The notes below the pieces were generated by a model. That model worked only from the letters and a program-made list of their open reading frames with translations. It searched no databases and was not told the DNA's origin. The translations under genes were made by a program, and so were the position numbers. Positions 43,915-55,209 of a stretch of DNA of 64,000 nucleotides are shown here, piece after piece; position 1 is the stretch's first letter; each line of letters begins with the position of its first letter. The stretch spans positions 169,033,341 to 169,097,340 of the forward strand of contig CM041293.1 in assembly GCA_023052935.1 (NCBI GenBank), read 5' to 3'. The DNA comes from Piezodorus guildinii. Its lineage: Eukaryota > Arthropoda > Insecta > Hemiptera > Pentatomidae.

Positions 43915-44192
43915 ATAAACAAAAAGTTGTACAGAACTAAAATTTCATATTAAAGACAACTATACGCCCGAGATGGTACAGTAACTATCTCATTAGAATC
44001 GACTTACTAGAAGAGCCACTTTATACTATTCATTTTGCACCTTTTGACGATTTTCTTTAAAACCTTAGAGCCACTTTATACGGCTCTTCTAGTAAGTCGA
44101 TTCTAATGAGATAGTTACTGTACCATCTCGGGCGTATAGTTGTCTTAAATATGAAATTTCAGGTCTGTTCAACTTTTTGTTTATGCACTAGA
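43915..44192. repeat. ~280-bp palindrome within the repeat
   Basis: ACTATACGCCCGAGATGGTA and the following ~100 bp return in inverse from 44,050 on, around a ~50-bp loop. It could extrude as a hairpin. A single-arm version occurs at 30,430-30,540. Confidence 0.8.
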
Positions 44193-44397
44193 CTTGGCAT
44201 ACACACACAGAAACATATAGCTTTTTTCGGGACTTGGTTATTTGGGATCAGGGGAGCTTAACACGTGTATTTCGGTTGAAGACTAGAATTCGAAAATGTT
44301 CACGATCGCAATACTTTCCCTTACTATATATTTCATATATAGGTAAGTGAAAGTAAAAAAGTGAAAAATGTTGGCACTGCGTTAACATATCAATTTA

Positions 44398-44625
44398 TGA
44401 TTTAATTCACAGACTACACAATTGGACATATGGAATCGAGCTTTGGGGATCTACTAAACCATCTAATTCCTCCCGCATCCAGTCCTTACATTCCAAAATC
44501 CTTCGTAAAATCCTGAATGCTCCATATTTTGTCACAAATCAACTCCTCCATAATGAACTAAACGTCCCATTTGTTGCAGACATAGCCCATGATAGATATT
44601 CCTCTTTCCATTTTAAACCCTCTGC
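44398..44625 (+). pseudogene. Jockey LINE RT C-terminal fragment
   Basis: The + strand reads WTYGIELWGSTKPS, ILRKILNAPYFVTNQLLHN and LNVPFVADIA, the same family as the minus-strand LINE at 27.2-27.5 kb. It is truncated on both sides. Confidence 0.7.
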
Positions 44626-44637
44626 CTCTTAGGAGGA

Positions 44638-44706
44638 GCTTTGTCCTGTGGATTGAGCATGGGACAACTGGTCTCCAAGTCCAGAGTTTGAATCTGGCTG
44701 GGGCAG
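44638..44706 (+). ncRNA. tRNA-like (SINE or tRNA pseudogene)
   Basis: AGAGTTTGAATCTGGCT resembles a T arm with a B-box (GTTTGAATC), and GTGGATTGAGCAT is a loose A-box about 35 bp before. Pairing of the acceptor stem is poor, so this is at best a relic. Confidence 0.25.
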
Positions 44707-44920
44707 AGTAATTATGCATTCTATAAAACATATTCCAAAGAAGGAATTAATAATGTATTATGGGTATCCGCATTTATTTATTGAATTTTAAACTCTAAAG
44801 GTATTTGATGATTAACGACAAAGCTATTTTTAAAAACTATGGTATGTTTAAGACATATTCAGGATATCATTTGTACTGAGGTTTTATATTTTATTAATTA
44901 GTTTTCGCATCTTTTAGTTA

Positions 44921-44923
44921 TAT

Positions 44924-45002
<79 letters not shown>
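44921..45002. repeat. (AT)n microsatellite, right arm
   Basis: Orthologue of 16,502-16,572. Confidence 0.95.
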
Positions 45003-45004
<2 letters not shown>

Positions 45005-45595
45005 CTTATAACCTGCGATTCTCAGATATTCTTTATCAACTCAATTGAAAGAATATCTATAACACAAAGATAAGAAATAGTGTTCGAGATAACGAAATAT
45101 TCTTCTGTACTACAAAAACCTGTTTTAAATCATATTTTCATCATAAGTGAAAATGAAAAAAACAAAAAGGCATGTATTTTCAAGAACTAAATCAGCACCT
45201 TTTTAACTAATTTTATTTAGTCCAAAGGAAAAAAAAAAAATTAAACAGATTTATAAAGAGAAACATTTATTAATACAATTATTTGTTAGAAAAACATTTC
45301 AAATAATTAAAAAAAAAGTGTTTACTTTAATCATTGAACAGTAAGAAATAAACATTAAAGATGTAAAACATTGCAAAAATATATCACACTGTTCTGTGAT
45401 AATGAGTCCTATTTTACTAAATCCACAATAAACATTCACATTACAAATCTAAGACTTAAAACAAAAATTATATCACAATTGGCACAATAATCATAAAAGT
45501 ATCATAACTAATTTGAAATGAAACAATTTTGTAAACTGGGCTAAGTTTAAAAATTAACATATTTAGAATGTAAGTTCCAAGATAACACAAATTAC

Positions 45596-47120
45596 TTAAG
45601 ATGGGTGATCTTGTGGTCGGCTCGCAGGCTGGGATTGCATTCTCCTCCTCCTACTATCTTCAATCAGAATATCTAAGGTTTCCAAAAGACCTAAGGTCCT
45701 TCCAGCGTAATATCTTTCCGGAGTTCGATCATCCCACGGCCCTGGAGTGACTGGTTCGTACTACAATAGGAAATATACAATAATTAGATTAAGTGTCAGT
45801 ATTTTTGTATTATTAAAAAAAAAAAATGCAATAAAGACCCCTAATAATAAAAGAACAACTTAAAGTGACGTGATTTTTTAAAGAAAATAAATATCGATTT
45901 GAAAGTTTTTGTGTTCTATTTATATAATACTTGCAATTATAAAACTTTGTCGTGCTAGCGGAACTATCAACAGTTAAACATATTAATTACTTCAATAAAA
46001 AAAAACACGGAGCACGAATGAAGTTCGAATATATTTTATACCAAAATAAAGAAATACTGTTGTTAAAATAATGTGATTTGAAACTTATCCACTTACCACA
46101 GGCTGGTAGCGTTCACGATACTCCGGAGTTGAAGCTGCATTCTGGTTCATATCGTTCGTTGCGGCTTGTTGATAAAATGGTTGGTGACCCGATGCTTGAA
46201 ACTGACCGCTTGGAGGAGCCTACAAGATTTACATAAAGTTTAGATCTTTTAATATAATTTTTATAAGTTTATACTTTAGTCATGATAATGTTATTAAAAA
46301 TCAATTTACTTACCACAGGCCCAGTCTGTACATAGTACGCCGATGATGAAGCTCCATCCTGGTATATATAGTTGTTTGTTGTAGGAGGTTGATAAAAGTG
46401 TTGATAGTAATGACTTATGTGATAAGGTGGAGGAGGGGTCTGCAACAATCAAATTACATATATATGAAAATTATATCAAAAGAAACTATATACCTATTAT
46501 GTATATGACAGTCTAAAAATATGAACACAATATAAAAAGTTGAAAGTAACACATATACACCGAATACACTTACAGCAAAAAAGAAAAAAAAAGTTTTAAG
46601 TGTAAATCATTTGAATTATTAGTATGGTTAAAATAATGCAATGAAAAAATTAATTGTCTTACCACAGGTCCAGTCTCTACAAAGTACAGCGGTGGTGAAG
46701 CTCCATTGTGGTATATATAATTGTTCGTTGATTGGTAACTCTGATGGTTTTCTGTTTCTGGAATCGGAGCTGGCGGAGGAGTCTACAAGAGTACATTTAG
46801 ATGTTTTAATGAAAGTTATATTAAATTAACATATTTATAGTAAAGAGAGTTGAACCCAGAAATTTCAGATCACAAATAATAATAATCCTCACCTTTATAC
46901 GAGGCTTCACAATGGCCACGGGTTTGATTTTTCGGGGGGAATCGGGTCCGAAATTAAGTCTTCTTCTGACCTTTAATATAATTACAATTCAATCAGTAAA
47001 AAAACATTTATGAAAATAAATAATTTAAAAAATATATCTTAAGACAATAATAATTACCTTCTGAATCCTTTTAAATAACTTCTTTGTGCACTTAGGGGTT
47101 TCATGTGTTTTAGAATCCAT
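45596..47120 (-). CDS. Novel tandem-repeat-exon protein, right copy (full length)
   Basis: Six coding exons on the minus strand: 47,120-47,058; 46,970-46,893; 46,782-46,663; 46,439-46,314; 46,219-46,097; 45,760-45,596. All are phase 0 with GT-AG introns, giving 224 aa. Exon 4 is one codon longer than in the left copy (QPPTTNN against QQGANN). Exon 6 keeps TTTT, so the frame continues through LGLLETLDILIEDSRRRRMQ to ...DHPS and TAA at 45,598-45,596. Motifs: RRLNF (a possible cyclin-docking RxL) with DSPRK (S-P-x-K) five residues on, and a basic run at the N-terminus. The non-coding first exon is at 47,362-47,312. The protein is unknown to me. Retention of length modulo 3 in every exon argues that it was coding until recently. 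Confidence 0.85.
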
Positions 47121-47397
47121 TTTCTAAGATTATCTATAAAAAAAAAAAAAAAAAAAACAACTGTAAGAAGTACTGCAGAAATATAATCAAATTTAAACGG
47201 AAAATGTTTTTTATCAAAAAATAAGCAATCACTATTTTCGAAAAAAAAAATACTTAGAGAAAAAGATAGCATTAAAATAGCACTTTATAATGAAAGGTAA
47301 TTAATATTCACCTGTTTCGAAAAAGCAGACCGTACTTCACTTGTCAAAATTCGGCTAAAACTGATGATTTTTCCACAAAGGGGTAGAGCTTAACAGG

Positions 47398-47517
47398 TAT
47401 CGGAGTGGGGGGAGGGAGGGGCCGAAAGAGGGGAAGGTAGGGAAAGGTGAGGGGTGGGGGGAGGGAGGGGCTAAGAGTGGGGGAAGGTAGGGAAAGGTGA
47501 GGAGTGGGGGGAGGGAG
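47398..47517 (-). repeat. Homopurine/homopyrimidine tract upstream of right gene
   Basis: G/A-rich on + (GGGGAAGGTAGGGAAAGGTG repeated), so C/T-rich on the gene's sense strand, as in the left copy. It is shorter than the left tract by about one repeat. Confidence 0.85.
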
Positions 47518-47519
47518 GC

Positions 47520-48780
47520 ATTTATGTAGGAGCGGATATGTTTAAAAATAATCAGAATTTACGATCAATCTTTTATAACTATTTTAACTATTCAAAATCG
47601 AGAAATTATTAATATTGTAGTTTATCTTAAACTAAATCTTTAGATAGAAATGACCTGGTTTAATAATAAATTATTTAAATATTTGGAGCAGATACTTATT
47701 ATTTAAAGCATTTATTATAACTAATAATTATATATGGATCAATATATTTAGAAATGTCTAATTTTTATTGATTTTGCTGATCGACGATTTTGATTATCGT
47801 GATTTTTGGACCAGTTATTTCCTATCCTTTTGTGAATATAAAACCATAAATCAATAAAATTTCGGACCAATACTTTTAGTATTTCAATCGTTTTCAGTCA
47901 GCTCCGCCGGTGAAAACATGTGATGGGAAAATCTTTCTAATTCCTGTAATGTTTTAGACAACAAAACTAAAAAAAAATAACAATAAGATAAGGACATACT
48001 TTTTGTTTTATGCCACACAACTCATTGCCTAAATAGTGAAGAAAGTTGTCTAATTAAACCTCGAAAATGAATTAAAAAAACAAGATTTTTAACGAGATAT
48101 AAAGGAATGGACTCACATTAAATTACGTTCATAATTTTTCACTCAGTCCCTTTTGAGATATTTCTTTGTAAACGAAATGTAAAGGAAATAAGACTGACTA
48201 TAAATTAAGTCAGTCTTATTTTTTTTATATACTTTTATCTCGTTAAACGTATCGTAAAAAAATCATACTAATTACATTGAAATTGAAAATACTGAGATAT
48301 TGAGAAAATAAGGGGCTAAAAAAAAAAATACTGATATAACTCCATAAATTGCAAATAGGGAGAAACTTCAAGCTTCGGTATGGCGAGGTATAAAAAAGAA
48401 AATAAGGGCCTATGAAAAAACGAATACTGATGAAAAATATCTTATAAAATATTTTTAATGATAAAATTATTTTAAGCTGAAAAAAGATTTAAGGAAAACA
48501 GCTGTAAAATTTGTTTGGAGCTTTAAGGATTTTACCCATGAGATTAAGTTCTAGGATTGGGTAAAGACGTTTAACGATGATTCTTTTCAGGATTTTACCC
48601 ATAATAGGTAAAAGAGAGATAGGACGGTAGGAAGAAGGAAGTTCTGACGGTCCTTTTGGATATAGGAATCATTTTAACGATAGATAATTTCAGCAATATA
48701 TTACTTTAATTTTAATTAATTAAACAAAATTTAATGATACTCAAACAACTTTTAAAAAAATATAAAGCATTTTTGTTGGT
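47520..48780. other. Right-arm flank with a LINE fragment
   Basis: AT-rich sequence matching about 12,660-13,370 and 10,330-10,450 of the left arm. 48,500-48,680 (minus) is the orthologue of the LINE fragment at 8,880-8,990. No gene. Confidence 0.6.
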
Positions 48781-48997
48781 TGTTTTTCCGATTTTAGTAT
48801 CAAATGTACTTGATTTGTATAATTTTGAACGAAAGGCTGCGTGTCGTCAAACTCGTCATCTTCCATGTTATAAATAATATTTGGTCAATTATTGCAGAAT
48901 TGAAATCCGCAATAAAAACATAACATTAATGTCCCTCTTCTTTGCAGCTTCACTTGTTACCACATTTCTCTTTTTATCCACAGGAAATCATATTGGA

Positions 48998-49165
48998 ATG
49001 AATTAATCCTGGTGGCGGTCAGATTTTTCAGTTTCCATTCACCCACCATGCGCCCTGACGATGACCCACAAAGGGGGGTCGAAACGTTGGCAAGCAATAA
49101 ATCGTTGAAACTATTTAGTTGTTTAGTTTACTGACCGCCACCCAGCCTAATTCATTCCAGTAATT
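48998..49165. mobile_element. Hammerhead-bearing short palindromic element, copy D
   Basis: Orthologue of copy C, inverted. Termini ATTGGAATGAATTAATCCTG and CTAATTCATTCCAGTAAT. Confidence 0.65.
49052..49093 (+). ncRNA. Hammerhead-ribozyme-like core, copy D
   Basis: GCC, CTGACGA (49,055-49,061), stem II GACCC/GGGTC, GAAA (49,081-49,084), ACGTT, GGC. Confidence 0.5.
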
Positions 49166-49859
49166 CTCAACGGTCAATCAATTATATCCTCTATGAGGAA
49201 ATCATATTGTACGAAAGGAATTGCGAACGACAATACCCGGAAAGAATGAAATTGATGTAGTAGATGCAGACTATCTTTTACACAGAATACATTGGAATCC
49301 ATCAACGAAGCAAATGTTTTTCTGTTATTTTTAAGAACTATGTGGCATATGCACAGCGAAATCATGGCAATAATTCTGTGGCAGTCATCGATGTTCCCCG
49401 CTGAAGAAAATATAAGAAGTACAAAAAGCTCTAAAAGAGCTCGTTGTTTCAAGCTACAGACTTGTTCAGTTCTTTTTTTTTATGACACGTTTCGAGAATT
49501 TATTATACCCATAATCAAATTAGACCAACACACGGTACCTAGGCATGATTATGAAAACAATCAATCCAGAAACAATTCTTTATTGAGTAATATTACAATC
49601 TGTCCAATTTAGGACATTTTTAATAGTGATGAAGTACAACATTCATACTACATTCACACGATATATACAAAACAATACATTTATATAATAATAATACAAT
49701 ATACATATATACAAAACAAAATCAATAAAATATATACAAAAGTCACTCATACCTATATACAATTCACAAGCATACAGCACGTGAATTGAGAATCTAGCCA
49801 ATGCTAGAACTCCAATATACTATAATATGTTACGAGAGGTCTCAAGGCCACTGCCGTTT

Positions 49860-51572
49860 CAACCTTCTAGGAGGATGGTAAGGATGTGTGGAGCTGGATA
49901 AGGATTGAGCTAAGGTATTAGGGTGATGGATGAGGTTCTGATGAAATTTAGAGAATTTTAATGGTATAAGGTCTAAAATAAATGGATTATTTAGGTCGCG
50001 GTGTAAGGTATGGTTGGATACATAATAAGGGGCATTAACTATTGTTCGGAGGACTTTGGATTGGAAGGATTGGATGCGTTTGATGTTAGAATGTTTAGCT
50101 GTCCCCCACAGTTCAAGTCCTTAGGTCCCCATATAGGTTTCAGTACTGTCTTGTATATTAGTATTTTGTTGTCAACTGTAAGATGTGATTTTCGGTTTAG
50201 TAGTCTGTATAACTGGCCGAATCTGCGGTTGAGTTCTTTTCATTTAAGTCTTGTATGTGGGTTCCACGTCAGTCTTTTGTCTAGTAAAAAGCCGAGGATT
50301 TGCGTCGAAGGGTGAATGTGACGTGAGTACATTTGCTTTCGTTCACCTTAATGCGCCAAGCATTGCACCAGTCTTCGACAAGGGAAAGGTGCTTTTGGAG
50401 ATTTAGCGATGCTGCTTCAGGATCAGAATTGGATGACAAAATGGCCGTGTCATCGGGAAATGTTGCCAGAAAGGTATCGGAATAGGTAGGGATATCGGCG
50501 GTGTAGAGGATGTAGGGGACGCTGTCCCAAAACGCTGCCTTGAGGAACACCGGCCTCAACAATATAATGTTTGGAAAATTCGGAACCACAGCGAACTCGG
50601 AAGGAGCGGTTTGATAGATTGGATCGGAGGACTAGGTATAAGGATTGGGGTAAATGGGTTTTGAGCTTGAAGAGCAATCCCGGGTGCCACACCCGGTCAA
50701 AAGCTTGAGCTATGTCCAGAAAGGCACCCGAACAATATTCCTTGCATTCAAGGGGGGAGGAAATGTGGTCCACAACTCGGAGTCCTTGCTGAACCGTGGA
50801 ATGTTGAGGACGAAATCTAAACTGATGTGAAGGAAAATTTTGAAATTTGGCTAGGATTCGTTTTAGTAGAAGCTTTTCGAAAATTTTAGAGAGGATCGGG
50901 AGCAGGCTAATAGGTTTTTCAGATGAAGTACTGTGAGAAGGTTTTCCTGGTTTTAGAAAAAGGATGTTTCCATAAGAGACTGAAATAGGTAGTGCGCAGG
51001 ATACAGTTGTAGAGATATGCGAGAAATGTAATGGCTTTGGGAGGAAGTTGTCTTAAGATCTGAGGAGTAAGGAGATCGTATCCTGGGGATTTACGGAGAG
51101 GAAGCTTTTTAAGAAGATATTGGACCTCAGATGGATTAACTGCTTTAGGTGGCAAGGATAGTGGTTTTGGTGACATAAGGAACTCTTCAAGTGTTGCAGT
51201 ATGGGTTGGATTGAGCTCAGGGTGAGGAGTGAAAACTTTGGAAAAATGCTGTGCGAATTCCTGGGCTTTATCCATGTCGGAAGCAGCCCAGGAACTATCA
51301 AAGCGCCGGAGAGGGTGGGAAATGGTGTGGGATTTTAGAATTCTATTCGTGATATTCCATAGGGAATTGTCACAAGTCGAGAGAGAGGAGAGGTATGAAT
51401 ATTAGGATTGGGAACGGAATATCGCCAACTCTCGCTTTAATTTTCTACTAAGAAAGTTGTAAGAGCGGCGATCTTCTGGGTGGCGGGTGCGTTGCCATAA
51501 TGATCTGGCTCGGCGTTTGGTGTTGACGAGGTCCTTCAGCTGTTGTGGTAAATCGCTTTTGTTAGAAATTCT
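49860..51572 (-). pseudogene. LINE ORF2 reverse transcriptase, frameshifted
   Basis: Pieces at 50,919-51,275 (RKSPGYDLLTPQILRQLPPK), 50,450-50,773 (DIAQAFDRVWHPG, AGVPQGSVLG) and 50,281-50,589 (LATFPDDTAIL; FADD changed to FPDD). The C-terminus is near 49,860. About 20% more decayed in appearance than the related copy at 36.8 kb. Confidence 0.75.
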
Positions 51573-52379
51573 TTAGGATTGTTTGGGAGAGGAGGCAGTT
51601 TTGAGAGGTACTCTGAGGTGAATATCATTGGTGAGGATTTCGCGGAAGTGGTCCCAGTTGGCAGGGCCTCTAATGAATGACGGTGGAAAAGGTTTCGGAA
51701 TAGGGGTTATGGATACATTTAGGATTAATGGACTATGATCAGAGGATAGTTCATCAAGGCGAGTTACGGAATAGTTCAGGGAGCCTAATCCGCTGTGGAT
51801 GAAGAAGTCGAGGATGTCAGGATTACGGTTAGGATCTGTTGGCCAGTAGGTAGGAGAATTGGGAGGTAGGAGATGAAAGCGTCGGGAGTTGAGTGCAGAC
51901 TGCAATGTCCGTCCACGAGAATTAGTGGCTCTGAAACCCCATTGTTGGTGCTTGGCGTTTAAGTCTGCACCCAAAATGAAGTGATTCCCCAAGAAGTTGA
52001 GGAAGGATCCAAATTGGGCAGAAGAAATGGGATGTTTAGGAGTGCAGTATGCTGATGCGATGATGAGCGGAGAGGAAAAGGTTTTGATTATAAAGGAAGT
52101 TGCTTGTAGGTAATTGTGGGCGGGAAGTGGGTGTAAGTGATGGGAGAGGGATCGACGGACAATGACAGGAGTACCGGCATGGGCTTCACCGTCTGGATGG
52201 TCTGTCCGGTATGTCGTGTATTCTGGTATTTTGAAGTACTGTTTAGTGGTTAGTCTAGTTTCAGTAATGAGTGCAACATCAACGTTTTTGTCTTGCAGTA
52301 CGGCTGTAAGTTCGTCGGTGTGAGTTCTAACACCATTCGCATTCCAAAGGAGAATGGATAAGGAATTAGGTGAGGTCAT
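51573..52379 (-). CDS. LINE ORF2 endonuclease domain (open piece)
   Basis: 268 codons. Apurinic-type endonuclease motifs in order: ILLWNANGVRTHTDEL, LITETRLT, AGTPVIVRR, LGADLNAKHQQWG and ELSSDHSPLIL. It would nick target DNA to start integration. A stop near 51,573 separates it from the RT, so this ORF2 is not functional as a whole. Confidence 0.75.
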   Translation of the reverse strand: MTSPNSLSILLWNANGVRTHTDELTAVLQDKNVDVALITETRLTTKQYFKIPEYTTYRTDHPDGEAHAGTPVIVRRSLSHHLHPLPAHNYLQATSFIIKTFSSPLIIASAYCTPKHPISSAQFGSFLNFLGNHFILGADLNAKHQQWGFRATNSRGRTLQSALNSRRFHLLPPNSPTYWPTDPNRNPDILDFFIHSGLGSLNYSVTRLDELSSDHSPLILNVSITPIPKPFPPSFIRGPANWDHFREILTNDIHLRVPLKTASSPKQS

Positions 52380-53240
52380 TTATGGTTTTTGTAAGGCAGG
52401 AATGAGATTTGATACAAGGTTCGTAAGGAGTGATATTAGAGGCATAACAAGGGATTTGATTTCGGAGATAAAGGATGTCATTAAATTAGTAAGGTCTGTG
52501 GCGTTTGAAGGAGGTGGAATATGAGAGATTTGTGGTGAATTAGGATTGGTTACATTTTAAGAAAGAGGTATATGTGGAATGGATTGAGGTATATTTATTA
52601 GTTCCGGCAGGACCACGGCTTCGGTACTTTGATTCCCACCTCCAAGTAGGTGGGCAAATGATACATTGGCATCAATAAGTTTTGAGGGTTCTCTTCTGGT
52701 GCTTGCTTATCTTGTTGTTACATCCAGTACTTGAGGTTTTTGAAACCTGGTCTTGAGTTCCTTATAGATTTGGCATCCTTTATAGTTGGCTGGGTGGTCC
52801 TTGAGGCAGTGAGCACATACAGCGGGTGTTGAATTTGGTTTCGTACATTCCACAGACTTGTGCTGTTCACCGCATTTCACGCAGCGTGGTATATGATGAC
52901 AGTAACTTTTGGTATGACCATACGCTTGACAATTGTGACACTGAACAATTTCTCTCTTAGTGTAAGGTTTTTCGACTTTTACACTTGTATAGTAAGTCTT
53001 TTTAGATCATAAATTTTTTCTACCCTAACAATGGTTCCAAGTCAACGAAGAATAGAGGAAGTTGAACTCTATCTTTTATGACATTAGTGACTTGGCGCAC
53101 TTTGTAACCCATCTCCATAAGTTCTTCTTTGATAGCTTCAACTGGTGTAGAAGAATGTAGATTTCTAATCACAACTCTAAGAGATCTCTCTTGGCGTAGC
53201 TGATAAGTATGGAAATCCGCTTTAGTATCAGTTAGATATT

Positions 53241-54074
53241 TCAGTGCTGTTCACCGCATTTCACGCAGCGTGGTATGTGATGACAATAAGTTTTAGTATG
53301 ACCATATGCTTGACAATTATGGCACTGAATTGTCTCTCTCTTTGTGTAAGGTTTTTCAACTCTTACACTGGAATAGTACAATCTATTGAGGTCATCGATT
53401 TTTTCAACTCCTTCTGCTGGTTCTAAGGCCACAAAAAAGAGAGGTAGAGGAATTGTATCCTTTAGGACATTAGTGACTTGCCGCACTTTATAGCCCATCT
53501 CAGTTAGTTCTTCTTTAATAGCTTCAACTGGTGTCGAGGGGTGTAAGTGTCTGATTACTACCCTTAAAGCTCTCTCTTGGCGTAGCTGATAGGTATGGAA
53601 ATCTGCTTTGGTTTCAGTTAGATATTTCACTATTTTTCTATATGTCTCGGCAGTAGTAGGAGATATTTTGGTATCATTGATTCTACTCATACAGTAGTAG
53701 CTGGTAGATTCGATAATTTTGTTCAATTGCGCACATAACAACTGGAAATTTCTAATATTTTTGACAAATATTGGAGGAGGCCGTGGTTCACTGGGTATAG
53801 GAGTAGATTCCATGTTTTCTTTTTCATTATGTAAAATCTGAAAAGGATTTGGGGTGAAAAACGGCGATTCGTCAGTCATCCCTAGTGACGATGTGCCAGG
53901 TTGTGGTTCAGATTCTGAATTAGTACCCGAAGGGGTTGCTTGTAGATTTAATCTTTTATTAGTATCACGGGGGGAAGGGGAGGGCCTTTGTTTTGTAGGA
54001 GACGGGATTGAACCACTAGATCTAGATCTTTTAGTTGAAGCTTTGGAGGACATTTCTTGATGATAATATTGCAT
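53241..54074 (-). pseudogene. LINE ORF1 (gag), truncated at a chimeric junction
   Basis: 277 codons: S/P/K-rich N-terminus, then the RNA-binding region with DFHTYQLRQERALRVVIRHL and a zinc knuckle CHNCQAYGHTKTYC followed by CVKCGEQH. At 53,243 the sequence returns to TGAAATATCTAAC and repeats the same ~386-bp region (to 52,860) in a diverged version before continuing. 386 is not a multiple of three, so the frame is lost. Confidence 0.75.
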
Positions 54075-54402
54075 TTCATGTATACTAAGTAATTAAATAA
54101 TAACCAGATGTGGGAAAAAACAATAACTTAAAAAAAGTTAAGCAAGACTTTTTGCTGATTGCCAATAGCCCGGCAAGGCTGGGGCTATTGGCAATCAGCT
54201 GATATGAAGAGGTCACTCAGCATTCACTTTACACTGTAAATTATAACACAACTTACCGTTATTTTCTCCAATAATAACTGTTGTTTATAATAACTGAAGT
54301 CTGATGATGTTTTCAAGACTGTGCTGAAGTGAAATCCAACTGTAAAAGCAAGAAATCCGAGAGCCGACTTGAAATATGACTGCTATACTCACGCGCATGC
54401 GC

Positions 54403-55130
54403 AGTCAGTTCTTTCTAATGGTGAAATGTTTTCTCAAAAGCCTCATGATGACATGAAACATGATTTTTGTGTTTGTGAATGAGAAGACATTGATCTTTTA
54501 GTTTTGGTGACGGCTATAGCGACAGATAATGTGTATTTCTGCAAACCTGGAAGACGTGGCATAGCAGATATATTATACTCCACCAAACCTTTTAAATATA
54601 AACATATAGTAGAAAACATTTTATTTATCCATGCTATTGAAGAAAAAATCCTCGTGTCTGTTTATGGTGGTGATATGAACACTTCTATAGATGAGTTGCG
54701 GTATCTTCGATTTGTTAAAGCTAAAGCAAGTGCATTGGCACGTATACCTCCAACATGCGATGCAGGTAAATTTCATGCTTATCTAACTTACCTGCAAGTA
54801 GAAATGTGAATAGAAAATGTGAAAGACCCTTTAAACTGGGGCTGGAAGAAGGATATTGGTGGTCTAACATCAGTGACCATGATTAAAGAACCAGCTACAT
54901 CGACATTACTAAATATGATTTCCTGTAGGCACAAAGAGAAATGCAGCTGCTAAAAAGGTGGACTTGTTCTATAGTCTGTCTTTATTGCGGATTCGAATCC
55001 TGCATAATAGACCAAATATGAAATATAACATGGAAGAAGACGAGTTTGACGATACGCAGGCTTTCGCTCAAAATGATACAATAGCAATACATTATACACA
55101 TCAAATACATATGAGAGTAAAAAAAGAAAA
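54403..55130 (+). pseudogene. PIN-like/CXC ORF, best preserved C-terminal half
   Basis: Open + frame 54,504-54,809 reads VTAIATDNVYFCKPGRRG, VENILFIHAIEEKILVSVYG, SIDELRYLRF and IPPTCDAGKFHAYLTYLQV. After a stop come DPLNWGWKKDIGG, ISCRHKEKCSCKK and MEEDEFDDTQAF. This matches the order YGG/LRY/LPPT/DWGWK/Cys-rich/acidic that I know from a repetitive, uncharacterised insect protein family. It is non-functional and is continued upstream by 49,170-49,475 across the LINE. Confidence 0.55.
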
Positions 55131-55209
55131 AAAACAACTAACAAAAATTAATTATATTTTATTTAAAGTTGTTGGTGCATTATTACATTTTTTTAATCAA
55201 TTAAAACAA

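Larger units (their letters stand above)
40930..44390 (-). repeat. High-copy repeat unit, inverse partial copies
   Basis: From 40,930 the sequence is the inverse of 34.5-40.3 kb. Two further diverged partial units follow (about 41,960-42,840 and 43,220-44,390). Landmarks are CGGCATTTAAGCCCTGTCAG at 42,413 and 43,704. A (CA)n run is at 42,670-42,686. Confidence 0.7.
48780..49475. pseudogene. PIN-like/CXC ORF relics flanking palindromic element, right arm
   Basis: The minus-strand tail piece (48,780-48,960) and + strand N-terminal piece (49,170-49,475) flank copy D. The + frame shows KELRTTIPGKNEIDVVDADY, YVAYAQRNHGNN and STKSSKRARC. The N-terminal piece resumes at 54,403 beyond the LINE. Confidence 0.5.
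49476..54404 (-). mobile_element. Near full-length Jockey LINE in right arm
   Basis: The 10-bp target duplication TCAGTTCTTT is at 49,466-49,475 and 54,405-54,414. It splits the PIN-like relic. The left arm keeps the empty site at about 7,530. Minus-strand order: 5' leader (54,404-54,075), gag, endonuclease, RT, 3' UTR, ~85 extra bp and a short A tail. ORF1 and ORF2 are broken, and the RT box reads FPDD. Confidence 0.88.
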
